In this document: piece by piece, positions 8,838 through 14,792 of the stretch | Numbering within the stretch: the first letter of the stretch is position 1 | How the letters are laid out: each line of letters opens with the position of its first letter | Program-made: the position numbers and the translations under genes | Source: Candidatus Woesearchaeota archaeon UBA119 | GTDB lineage: Archaea > Nanobdellota > Nanobdellia > Woesearchaeales > UBA119 | Assembly: GCA_002505945.1 (NCBI GenBank) | Contig: DAWM01000070.1 | Coordinates: forward strand, 576-22,436 | Direction: 5' to 3' | DNA: 21,861 nt | The notes under the pieces: generated by a model | Seen by the model: the letters and a program-made list of their open reading frames with translations, nothing else | Databases searched by the model: none | What the model was told of the DNA's origin: nothing

Positions 8838-9311
8838 ATGCTTGGTGTTGTTTTCATAGTTATAATAGGTATTATCTTTTTAGTAGTTTTTTTCATGATT
8901 TCTCCGAATATTGGAAGCCAGGAAGACAAGAGTTATGAAATGGAAAGCAAGCTGGCTTCTTTAGTAACAAATATCATCTCAGATGCCAATATAGTGGTTT
9001 CTCAATGCCATTACTCTTCTATTCCTTATATGCTTACTCAATGTGGGAATCAGTATCAAAAGAGATGTGATGATGGCAGCACATATTGTGATTATGCTGT
9101 TCAGTTGATTAATGATACCCTTCTTAAAGAGGTGTTGGCAGAGCAATACTACAACTATTCGGTTGAATTAGTTACTGAGGGAGGAGATCCTATCTCTACC
9201 TTGCCAATGGAAAAAGGAACATGCAAAGGAAGCAGGTTTGCCAGCAGGTATAGGATTGCTACTACAGAAGACGGGTATTTCATATATGCTGATTTACAGA
9301 TGTGCAGGTAA
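8838..9311 (+). CDS. pilin-like anchored protein 4 (true start probably upstream at a non-standard codon)
   Basis: From the first standard start, ATG 8838, the product has 157 residues and begins abruptly with MLGVVFIVIIG. The same frame is open upstream to a TGA at 8805-8807 and encodes YNKSQFE just before this Met. NKSQFEMLG matches the class III signal layout of the other three genes (basic head, small residue, Gln, Glu, helix). The only near-start codon in that stretch is ATC at 8814, well placed after a GAGGTG. With that start the protein has 165 residues and overlaps the previous gene by 11 bases. The outer part has five cysteines, including CGNQYQKRC and a Cys pair near the C-terminus. 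The gene ends the four-gene run. Confidence 0.75.
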   Translation: MLGVVFIVIIGIIFLVVFFMISPNIGSQEDKSYEMESKLASLVTNIISDANIVVSQCHYSSIPYMLTQCGNQYQKRCDDGSTYCDYAVQLINDTLLKEVLAEQYYNYSVELVTEGGDPISTLPMEKGTCKGSRFASRYRIATTEDGYFIYADLQMCR

Positions 9312-9330
9312 TTCATGCTTTTAAAAAAGA

Positions 9331-9339
9331 TTTATAAAT
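9331..9339 (+). promoter_or_regulatory. TATA box for the tail-anchored protein gene
   Basis: TTTATAAAT, preceded by a purine-rich AAAAAAGA that could be the TFB-recognition element, is centred 32 nt before the ATG at 9367. The leader would be about 7 nt or absent. Confidence 0.6.
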
Positions 9340-9366
9340 TACTACATTTAAGTTAAGCTGACGAGC

Positions 9367-10122
9367 ATGAAAATAAGCGAAATCCTTGATTATATCAAGG
9401 CATATCTTGATTTGGGGTATACCAAGAAGCAGATAATAGATGTTCTTACTAAGAAAGGGGCTACTTTGAACGAGATTGAGCTCTGTTTTAAGCAGCTGGG
9501 AGTTTATAATGTTGAGGATCTAGCGTCTGTAGAATACCTTTTCAATAATCTTCTTATTGCCTTGATAGATAAGGGATGGAAGGATGTTACCAAGACTATG
9601 ACTCCTTTGTATCAGATTACTGATTGGGATTTCATAGGGTATAGGGAGTATAAAGGGAAGGAATGGTATGTTGTTATGAAGAGGACAGGAGAATTCAATG
9701 AAAAGAATATTAACAATATTGCGATTGCCTTCTCTCTGGTTGCTAAAAAGCTCTCTTCCCACAATACCAACTTTGCCTTGTTTTTCATAACAGAAGGGGT
9801 TAGCTATCTAGGGTTAAAGCGTTTCCATAACCAAGAAGAGGTATTGAATTATAAGGATCCTTTGCATGGCATTGGAAGGACCTATTTGATTGATATGAAT
9901 GTGAGAAAGTGTCATGGTAAGGAGTTTATTTCTCCTCCAAAACATGCAGAGTTTGCCGCTGAACTGAAGCATATTGTAGAAGCGGAATTAAGGCTTGATA
10001 TTGATTTGTTTGAGAGGGAGGAGTTTGCTAAGAAGAGAAAAAGGGTTGCTGTGATGAGGGTTTTCTCTTTTTTGACTACCTCTATTGTGGTTCTGCTTCT
10101 GATTCTGTTCTTCCTTTTATAA
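9367..10122 (+). CDS. tail-anchored membrane protein of unknown function
   Basis: The product has 251 residues. Residues 8-46 (AYLDLGYTKKQIIDVLTKKG and following) look like a small three-helix module of the kind used for protein or nucleic acid contacts. The middle, about 55-180, is a mixed alpha/beta region with a DWDFIGYREYKGKEWYVVMK segment. That pattern of an acidic residue, a strand and a Lys is loosely like restriction-endonuclease-type folds, but I do not see a complete catalytic set. The end has KKRKR at 222-226 and then one hydrophobic helix to the last residue, so the bulk should face the cytoplasm as a tail-anchored protein. It has its own promoter and lies just after the surface operon. 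I do not recognise a family. Confidence 0.8.
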   Translation: MKISEILDYIKAYLDLGYTKKQIIDVLTKKGATLNEIELCFKQLGVYNVEDLASVEYLFNNLLIALIDKGWKDVTKTMTPLYQITDWDFIGYREYKGKEWYVVMKRTGEFNEKNINNIAIAFSLVAKKLSSHNTNFALFFITEGVSYLGLKRFHNQEEVLNYKDPLHGIGRTYLIDMNVRKCHGKEFISPPKHAEFAAELKHIVEAELRLDIDLFEREEFAKKRKRVAVMRVFSFLTTSIVVLLLILFFLL

Positions 10123-10140
10123 TTGTTGTTTCCAAAAAAC

Positions 10141-10148
10141 ATTTATAC
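10141..10148 (+). promoter_or_regulatory. TATA box for the MoaD/ThiS-like gene
   Basis: ATTTATAC after an A-run (CCAAAAAAC) lies about 25 nt before the ATG at 10170, so the transcript is probably leaderless. Confidence 0.55.
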
Positions 10149-10169
10149 TTCTTCTTTGATATCCTTCTT

Positions 10170-10358
10170 ATGAAACTTAAGATAGATAATAAGGAGAAGG
10201 AGATGGATTTTAAAGGCCGAATCTCTGATTTGCTTGATTCACTTTCCTTAAATCCAGAGACTTTAGTGGTATTGAAAAACGGAAAGGTAGTTAGCGAGGA
10301 TGAGAAGGCTGGTAATAATGATATTTTAGAGATTATTTCCGCTGTTTCAAGCGGCTAG
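10170..10358 (+). CDS. MoaD/ThiS-like ubiquitin-fold (beta-grasp) protein
   Basis: The product has 62 residues, the usual size for ThiS or short archaeal SAMP proteins. It opens with a beta hairpin (MKLKIDNKEKEM), has a helix (ISDLLDSLSL), then LVVLKNGKVVSEDEKAGNND and a final strand ILEIISAVSSG. This order and the pattern of a short acidic turn before ILEII..V..G are typical of the ThiS/MoaD beta-grasp family, which carries sulfur as a C-terminal thiocarboxylate or is joined to proteins as an archaeal ubiquitin-like modifier. The usual C-terminal Gly-Gly is Ser-Gly here. No E1-like, MoaE or ThiG partner lies in the window, so the sulfur-carrier and modifier roles cannot be told apart. It has its own TATA box, and its stop codon overlaps the stop of the convergent gene. 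Confidence 0.85.
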   Translation: MKLKIDNKEKEMDFKGRISDLLDSLSLNPETLVVLKNGKVVSEDEKAGNNDILEIISAVSSG

Positions 10359-11398
10359 TTTTTTGCTTTCTTAGCAACCTCAATATCAAAGCACATCCTA
10401 TATACTTCGGGGGCTTGCTGTCCGCATATTATTCTGCTTATTTTAAGGGTTTTCCAGCCTTGTTTTTCTATTCTATGTTTAATGTCTTTCTTGAGGGCAT
10501 TTATTTCTTTAAGAGAGGCAAACTGATAAAGATGTATTGCTGCATTGGATTTTGCGACTTTTAGTGCTGAGGGAAGGAATTTTTCAGCTCCTTTCGGCAG
10601 AGGCATTATTATCCTGTCAAATCTCTTTTTGATTTTATCTACAGCCTTTCTGACATCCCCTTTTATGAGTCTGGCATTCTTTATTTTGTTTCTTTTTATG
10701 TTCTTTTCTGCGTATTCATGTGCTTTTGGATTCAATTCTATCCCTGTTATTGATTTGGCTTGAGAATTCTTGCCTATTATACATACATAGGGAGCAGCTC
10801 CGGAGAACATTACCAGAACATCTTCTCCTTTCTTAACCAGGAGAGATATCCTTTTCCTTTCTGTAGAAAGCCTCGGTGAGAAATACATATTGTTGATGTC
10901 TAGTTCTATTACTGCATTGTTCTCTTTATGCAGGGTTGTGGTTTTTCTTTCACCTGCTAGGAATTTGTGTTTCTGAATCCTGAACTCTGTTTTATGCGAG
11001 CCCTCTTTTCTGACAGCAGTTTTAAGGTTATTCTGGCTTTTTAGCAGGGCTTTTCCAAGCTCTTTTTCGTATTCTCTAAGCTCTTTATCTATTTCTAATA
11101 TTCCTATGTCCCCTACAATGTCAAAGGCGGTTTTCAGTTTTGGATGAAGCTCTTCAGGCACGATATCTTTGGCTAGCTCGCTAAAGCTCTTTTCCTGCTT
11201 TTTTCTTTGAAAACTATGCTCTATTACCTCATACTTTTTTCCCAATTTCTTGATAACTTTAGAGGATTTGTTTTTTAGAGGAATAAGGGTGTATTTTCCT
11301 GACTTTTCTACTTTCGCTTCTCCTGAAAGTAGCCCCAACTCTTTTAATTCCCCTATTGCCTTCTGGGTCTGTTTTTTCTCAACCTTTATCCCTAACAT
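10355..11398 (-). CDS. trm5: Trm5-family tRNA (guanine37-N1)-methyltransferase
   Basis: The enzyme family transfers a methyl group from SAM to N1 of G37 next to the tRNA anticodon, which prevents frameshifting. I chose the ATG at 11398 (347 residues; known archaeal Trm5 is about 336) because MLGIKVEKK is a typical N-terminus. A start at 11455 would add 19 unusual residues. Landmarks are DIVGDIGILEI at 92-103 (N-terminal D1 region), LAGERKTTTLHKEN at 147-160, YFSPRLSTERKRI at 172-184 (with the Tyr and Glu that match Y177 and E185 of the Methanocaldococcus enzyme), SAM motif I VMFSGAAPY at 196-204, GIELNPKAHEYA at 219-230, and IIMPLPKGAEKFL at 263-275. The last usually has Asn-Leu-Pro where Pro-Leu-Pro stands here. 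It is the last gene of the endA operon. A Taw22-type wyosine enzyme of the same fold is an alternative. Confidence 0.87.
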   Translation of the reverse strand: MLGIKVEKKQTQKAIGELKELGLLSGEAKVEKSGKYTLIPLKNKSSKVIKKLGKKYEVIEHSFQRKKQEKSFSELAKDIVPEELHPKLKTAFDIVGDIGILEIDKELREYEKELGKALLKSQNNLKTAVRKEGSHKTEFRIQKHKFLAGERKTTTLHKENNAVIELDINNMYFSPRLSTERKRISLLVKKGEDVLVMFSGAAPYVCIIGKNSQAKSITGIELNPKAHEYAEKNIKRNKIKNARLIKGDVRKAVDKIKKRFDRIIMPLPKGAEKFLPSALKVAKSNAAIHLYQFASLKEINALKKDIKHRIEKQGWKTLKISRIICGQQAPEVYRMCFDIEVAKKAKN

Positions 11399-11438
11399 CT
11401 TTGATTGCCTTTTCCTTATGCACAAAAATTCACAATTT

Positions 11439-12092
11439 TTATGTGGGTTTAACATCCCGCCCTTTAGGGTGGATCTTTATGATTCTTTTTGTATTAATAA
11501 GACTTAATATGAAAATTGCTAATGAAAGGGAGAAACAGAGCCAGAATGGCCACGGCTTCCCTATCAAGAGCAGCATCCATAGAACTAGAAGAATAAGAAA
11601 TGCTTTAATAATCTTTTTTATTTTAAACAACCCTCTAACCCTTAGCTCTTTCCAGGGCTTTTCTTTCATAGATAGAATTAACAGCAGAAAGATAGAATTT
11701 AATAAGATTATTGTAATAGGGCTGCTGATTGTGATCAATAAATACATCAGATAGATAACAAAAGCCAAGAGGATTGAGTCTATTGGATTCTTTTTAAAGT
11801 AAAACAAGGATACAAAGGAAAGTATTGCTAAGCAGAGAAAACAATAGAAAATAAGGGGCTCGGAAAAGAAGTTGAAAAACATTATTAGGAATGCGAACAA
11901 AGGCAGGCCCAGGAATCTTGGCTTCTGCTCTCTTTTTCTAATCAATAGATATATAAGAAAGGAATTCAAAAGGGATATTGGAACTGAAACATGGTTTAAT
12001 CCTGGCTTTAGAATAAAGAATGCTATAATGGAAGAAATTACAAGCCAAAAGATAATAACAATCAGGCGTGAATTCGAGCTTTTCAGAGCCAT
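11439..12092 (-). CDS. polytopic membrane protein of unknown function
   Basis: From the ATG at 12092 the product has 217 residues with about eight hydrophobic helices covering most of the chain, short basic loops (LIRKREQKPR, MKEKPWKELR) and a basic C-terminus (KRIIKIHPKGRD). A TTG at 12125 could add 11 basic residues but would overlap fen1 by 43 bases; the ATG overlaps the fen1 stop by only 10. No transporter or protease motif is visible. It lies between fen1 and the trm5-like gene with small gaps (40 bases to the next start), so it is co-transcribed with them, though no functional link is evident. Confidence 0.7.
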   Translation of the reverse strand: MALKSSNSRLIVIIFWLVISSIIAFFILKPGLNHVSVPISLLNSFLIYLLIRKREQKPRFLGLPLFAFLIMFFNFFSEPLIFYCFLCLAILSFVSLFYFKKNPIDSILLAFVIYLMYLLITISSPITIILLNSIFLLLILSMKEKPWKELRVRGLFKIKKIIKAFLILLVLWMLLLIGKPWPFWLCFSLSLAIFILSLINTKRIIKIHPKGRDVKPT

Positions 12093-13117
12093 TTTGAGAG
12101 GCTTTTCTGTTTTTGTTTTTCCCAATGAGATTTGAGTTTGTCAAGGGCTGATTGAACCCTGTCTTCCGAGAAGTCGTGTTCCTCTACCAAAATCTTCTTG
12201 ACAATATCAAGGTTGCCGTTCTTGTCTGTTATCGTGTATTCTTCGGAGATGGGCATATCCTTTATTAAGTCAAATACCTTCTTCCATCCTAACTCTGTAT
12301 TATCTGCCCATTCTACTTCTTTAAACAACTCTTTAAAGTTGTTTTTGTGCTTTCTTACGAGGTCAAGGCCTTTCTTAGGTCCTATTCCTTTTATGCCTGA
12401 GGGGAAGAAATCATTGCCCACCAGCATAGAGAGAGCTATTAGCTGGTCTTGGTCAATCCCTAAATTGTTTAGATTATCTGAGAGGTTTATTAGTTCGTAT
12501 GGTTGTTTTTCATAGGAATAGGAATTGCTTTTCTTTCTTTTTTTGGTTGTATTAAGGTTTCTCACAATGCGTGGCGCTCCAAAAACGAGGCAATCAAAAT
12601 CCTGGCTGGCTGCACAATAGGCATCCCCTTTCTTGACAAGGTGTGCTACCTGTGCTTCTCCTTCTGAAGGTGCCTGAATCCAGGGTATTCCTAACCCATC
12701 CAAAAGCTTTTTTGAGTCTTCAATCATTTCCTTTGTAAGCTTAGAGGTTTGAGCTGAGTATTTCTTCATTGCTTCTATATCGTGCTGGTCTATTGCCTCT
12801 TTGAGTTTCATCCTGGCCTTCATCTTACGCTCTGCCCTTATGTCTTGCTCTTTCTTCTTCAGCTCTGGGGCTTTTCCGTCAAACACAAATATCGGCTGTA
12901 TCCGATTCCTTAGAAGGAAGAGTGAGCGGTTAAACAACCCTGAAAGGTGGCTGGTTATTCTTCCTTGAGAATCCTTTAAAGGCGTTCCATCATATTGTCT
13001 TACTGATGCGAGAAATTGGTAAAGCCAGTTAAAGGCGTCTACTGCAATCCTTTTGCCTTTCAATTCATCCAGCTTAATATTCTCTATTTTTAGGATTGGT
13101 TTTATTGCTGTACCCAT
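12083..13117 (-). CDS. fen1: flap endonuclease 1 (FEN1)
   Basis: FEN1 removes 5' flaps during Okazaki fragment maturation and base-excision repair. The product has 344 residues, the normal archaeal length. Residues expected for the two-metal active site are all visible: D27 (VDAFNW), D80 (FVFDGKAP), E152 and E154 (PSEGEAQ), D173 and D175 (SQDFD), and D236 (LVGNDFF). Gly2 follows the initiator Met as needed for substrate threading. The helix-hairpin-helix segment is GIKGIGPKKGLDLV, about 239-252. The C-terminus QKSLSKWL is a PIP box for binding the PCNA sliding clamp. The start lies one base after the stop of the upstream gene (TAA-A-ATG), so translation is probably coupled. The annotation is secure. 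Confidence 0.97.
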   Translation of the reverse strand: MGTAIKPILKIENIKLDELKGKRIAVDAFNWLYQFLASVRQYDGTPLKDSQGRITSHLSGLFNRSLFLLRNRIQPIFVFDGKAPELKKKEQDIRAERKMKARMKLKEAIDQHDIEAMKKYSAQTSKLTKEMIEDSKKLLDGLGIPWIQAPSEGEAQVAHLVKKGDAYCAASQDFDCLVFGAPRIVRNLNTTKKRKKSNSYSYEKQPYELINLSDNLNNLGIDQDQLIALSMLVGNDFFPSGIKGIGPKKGLDLVRKHKNNFKELFKEVEWADNTELGWKKVFDLIKDMPISEEYTITDKNGNLDIVKKILVEEHDFSEDRVQSALDKLKSHWEKQKQKSLSKWL

Positions 13118-13118
13118 T

Positions 13119-14075
13119 TTAAATCTTGATTGTTTCAGCGTTTATCTCTTTTAAGAGGGCTTCGGCATCCTTTGTGAAATCGCCTTTATGCATGATAATG
13201 AGGGGTATTCTTTTGAGCTCTGCTTTGAGGTATGCCATTGCTATGTCTTTCTCGTTTATCCTTTTTTTCCTTGTGATGTAGATGAAGATTTTGTGCCTGT
13301 CAAACCCATCTACATGAGCTTTCATCTCAGCATCCTTTCCTTTTCCTTCTTCATAATGCTCTATTACCAGTTTCCTATTCTGCATTGCTTTTCTTATATC
13401 AGAAGGAATGTTCTCTTGCGGCTCATTGCTTTCTTCTTTCTGTTCTTCTTGCTCTTTTTGATTTTCCTCTTGATTCTTCTTGTCTTCTTTGCCTTGTTCT
13501 TTCCTTTCTTTTTCTTTATCCTCTTCTACTTCGATTTTTTCTTGCGAAATTGGTTCTTGAAATGATTCTACTTTTTTCTGTTCAATCTTCTTTACTATTG
13601 GTTTTTCCTCTTTTCTTTCCTTATTTGATTGATTAAAGTACTTCTCTCTGATTATCTTCGTTGCATCTTCATTGCTGAGCATATACCATTTCCAGAGCTT
13701 CATTTCTTGCTGGTTTTTCAGCATGATTGTTATTGGCTTTGCAAAATCTTTTAGATAAGAGATTGCTACCCTTATGGCGGGGTCAAGCTCCTCGTTCTTT
13801 ACAACCTGTTCTGATTTGATTAGGTTATAGGCTTCCCTTTCTTTCCCAGGCAGCTTGTCAGAGAACTTTTGTAAATTCCTTTCCTGCCCTGGAAGATAAT
13901 AAAGCGGAGAGCCTCCTATCTTCATATGTGATACCTTAATTATGTTCTTGGAAACGAGGTTTGCCAATAGGGCAGAGGCTATTATTGAATCCACTCCAAG
14001 CTCTTTGGCTATTCTTGTTGGCTGGCTTGGTCCGTTCCTTCTCATATACTGAAGTATCTTTTCCTTGGATTCCAT
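13119..14075 (-). CDS. winged-helix protein with charged linker and conserved C-terminal domain
   Basis: The product has 318 residues. Residues 1-65 form a winged helix-turn-helix (ILQYMRRNGPSQPTRIAKEL, then a second helix and a wing with LYYLPGQE). A second alpha/beta or helical region spans 75-148 (rich in Trp and Met near WKWYML). Residues 150-224 are almost only Glu, Lys and Gln and should be disordered or coiled coil. Residues 225-318 form a compact domain with HVDGFDRHKIFIYITRKK and PLIIMHKGDFTKDAEALL. This looks like a core of strands and helices similar in order to nuclease-like folds, but I cannot see a complete catalytic set. It sits between endA and fen1 with one-base gaps, which suggests work on DNA or RNA. 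I do not know the family. Confidence 0.85.
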   Translation of the reverse strand: MESKEKILQYMRRNGPSQPTRIAKELGVDSIIASALLANLVSKNIIKVSHMKIGGSPLYYLPGQERNLQKFSDKLPGKEREAYNLIKSEQVVKNEELDPAIRVAISYLKDFAKPITIMLKNQQEMKLWKWYMLSNEDATKIIREKYFNQSNKERKEEKPIVKKIEQKKVESFQEPISQEKIEVEEDKEKERKEQGKEDKKNQEENQKEQEEQKEESNEPQENIPSDIRKAMQNRKLVIEHYEEGKGKDAEMKAHVDGFDRHKIFIYITRKKRINEKDIAMAYLKAELKRIPLIIMHKGDFTKDAEALLKEINAETIKI

Positions 14076-14076
14076 T

Positions 14077-14604
14077 TTATGGCTTAGTCCATTTCAATTC
14101 TATATATGTTACAGAGTTATCGTTATCCACAATGGCTAACAGCATTCTTTTTTTAGTAGAGTTGGCAATCCTGTTCTTTCCTAGAATTTCCTGCCAGCTT
14201 ATCCTTTCGTCTTCTTTGACGGGTGCGATAAGCCATTTCGCATGGGCTTTACCTGGCAACACCCCTTTTTCATATGCTCTGAATTCTGTTCCATATTTTG
14301 CTCCGGTTTTTATGTTGTATCCCTTGCTTCTCAAATCCTTGAAGACTATGTAATTCCTTAAAAAATTCCTATTGCTTCTTTTCATTCTTTTACTTAGCTG
14401 TTCTTTATCTACTTCCTTGTTATTTATGTCAAAGAGCTCAAGTTTCTCTTTTTCCATCAAATAAAGCGCCTCATAAGCTGAAATATATATCTGGATGCCT
14501 TCAGCTATACCAAATCCCCTTTTAAGGAGTTCTCTTGTTGTGTTGGAGCTCTGAAGTAATATCTCATTTCCGGATATCAGGCCCTTGGCTTTCTTGTTTT
14601 TCAT
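14077..14604 (-). CDS. endA: tRNA-splicing endonuclease (homomeric archaeal EndA)
   Basis: The enzyme cuts introns out of precursor tRNAs at bulge-helix-bulge sites and leaves 2',3'-cyclic phosphate ends. The product has 175 residues, very close to the 179 of the homotetrameric Methanocaldococcus enzyme. The catalytic triad is visible: Tyr111 in GTEFRAYEKG, His121 in GKAHAKWL, and Lys151 or Lys152 in STKKRMLLAIVD. The N-terminal half contains YISAYEALYLMEKEKLEL, typical of the family's N-terminal domain. One short subunit with all three residues points to an alpha4 enzyme. It is the first gene of the minus-strand operon and has a TATA-like element about 31 nt upstream. Its stop is one base from the next ATG. 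Confidence 0.94.
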   Translation of the reverse strand: MKNKKAKGLISGNEILLQSSNTTRELLKRGFGIAEGIQIYISAYEALYLMEKEKLELFDINNKEVDKEQLSKRMKRSNRNFLRNYIVFKDLRSKGYNIKTGAKYGTEFRAYEKGVLPGKAHAKWLIAPVKEDERISWQEILGKNRIANSTKKRMLLAIVDNDNSVTYIELKWTKP

Positions 14605-14630
14605 TTTCTATCACTTATAATCCCTTACTG

Positions 14631-14640
14631 CTATAATAAT
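14631..14640 (-). promoter_or_regulatory. TATA-like element for the endA operon
   Basis: On the minus strand ATTATTATAG is centred about 31 nt before the endA ATG at 14604, which would give a leader of about 5 nt. GTGAT close to the ATG partly matches a Shine-Dalgarno sequence. A second A/T element (GATTATAAG) lies nearer but is too close to the ATG. Confidence 0.4.
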
Positions 14641-14750
14641 TTTTTGAGCTTTAGGTAATGGGGTTAGGAAAGAAGAGAGATATTTAAATGTGATTTTTCC
14701 AGGATTTCATTGATTTTCTCAATTTTTTTATGATTTTTTAGGGATTATTG

Positions 14751-14759
14751 TTTTATAAA
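14751..14759 (+). promoter_or_regulatory. TATA box for the lamin-tail-domain surface protein
   Basis: TTTTATAAA is centred about 38 nt before the ATG at 14793, giving a leader of about 13 nt. Confidence 0.5.
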
Positions 14760-14777
14760 CTGATTCTTTTATGCAGC

Positions 14778-14783
14778 TGAGGT
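14778..14783 (+). promoter_or_regulatory. Shine-Dalgarno sequence for the lamin-tail-domain surface protein
   Basis: TGAGGT lies nine bases before the ATG at 14793. The local sequence TGAGGTTGGT resembles TGAGGTGGT before the pilin-like operon at 6812. Confidence 0.45.
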
Positions 14784-14792
14784 TGGTCTGCT

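Noticed and set aside
11399..11455. N-terminal extension of the trm5-like gene to the ATG at 11455
   Set aside because: The extra 19 residues are not like the family's N-terminus, the extension overlaps the upstream gene, and MLGIKVEKK from 11398 is typical.
14605..14792. Possible small RNA gene or terminator in the longest spacer (TATA-like ATTTAAAT near 14683, small ATTGA/TCAAT hairpin at 14709-14723 followed by seven T)
   Set aside because: The stem is only five weak pairs and the spacer is very A+T-rich, so such patterns arise by chance. I saw no tRNA, C/D box or other RNA signature.
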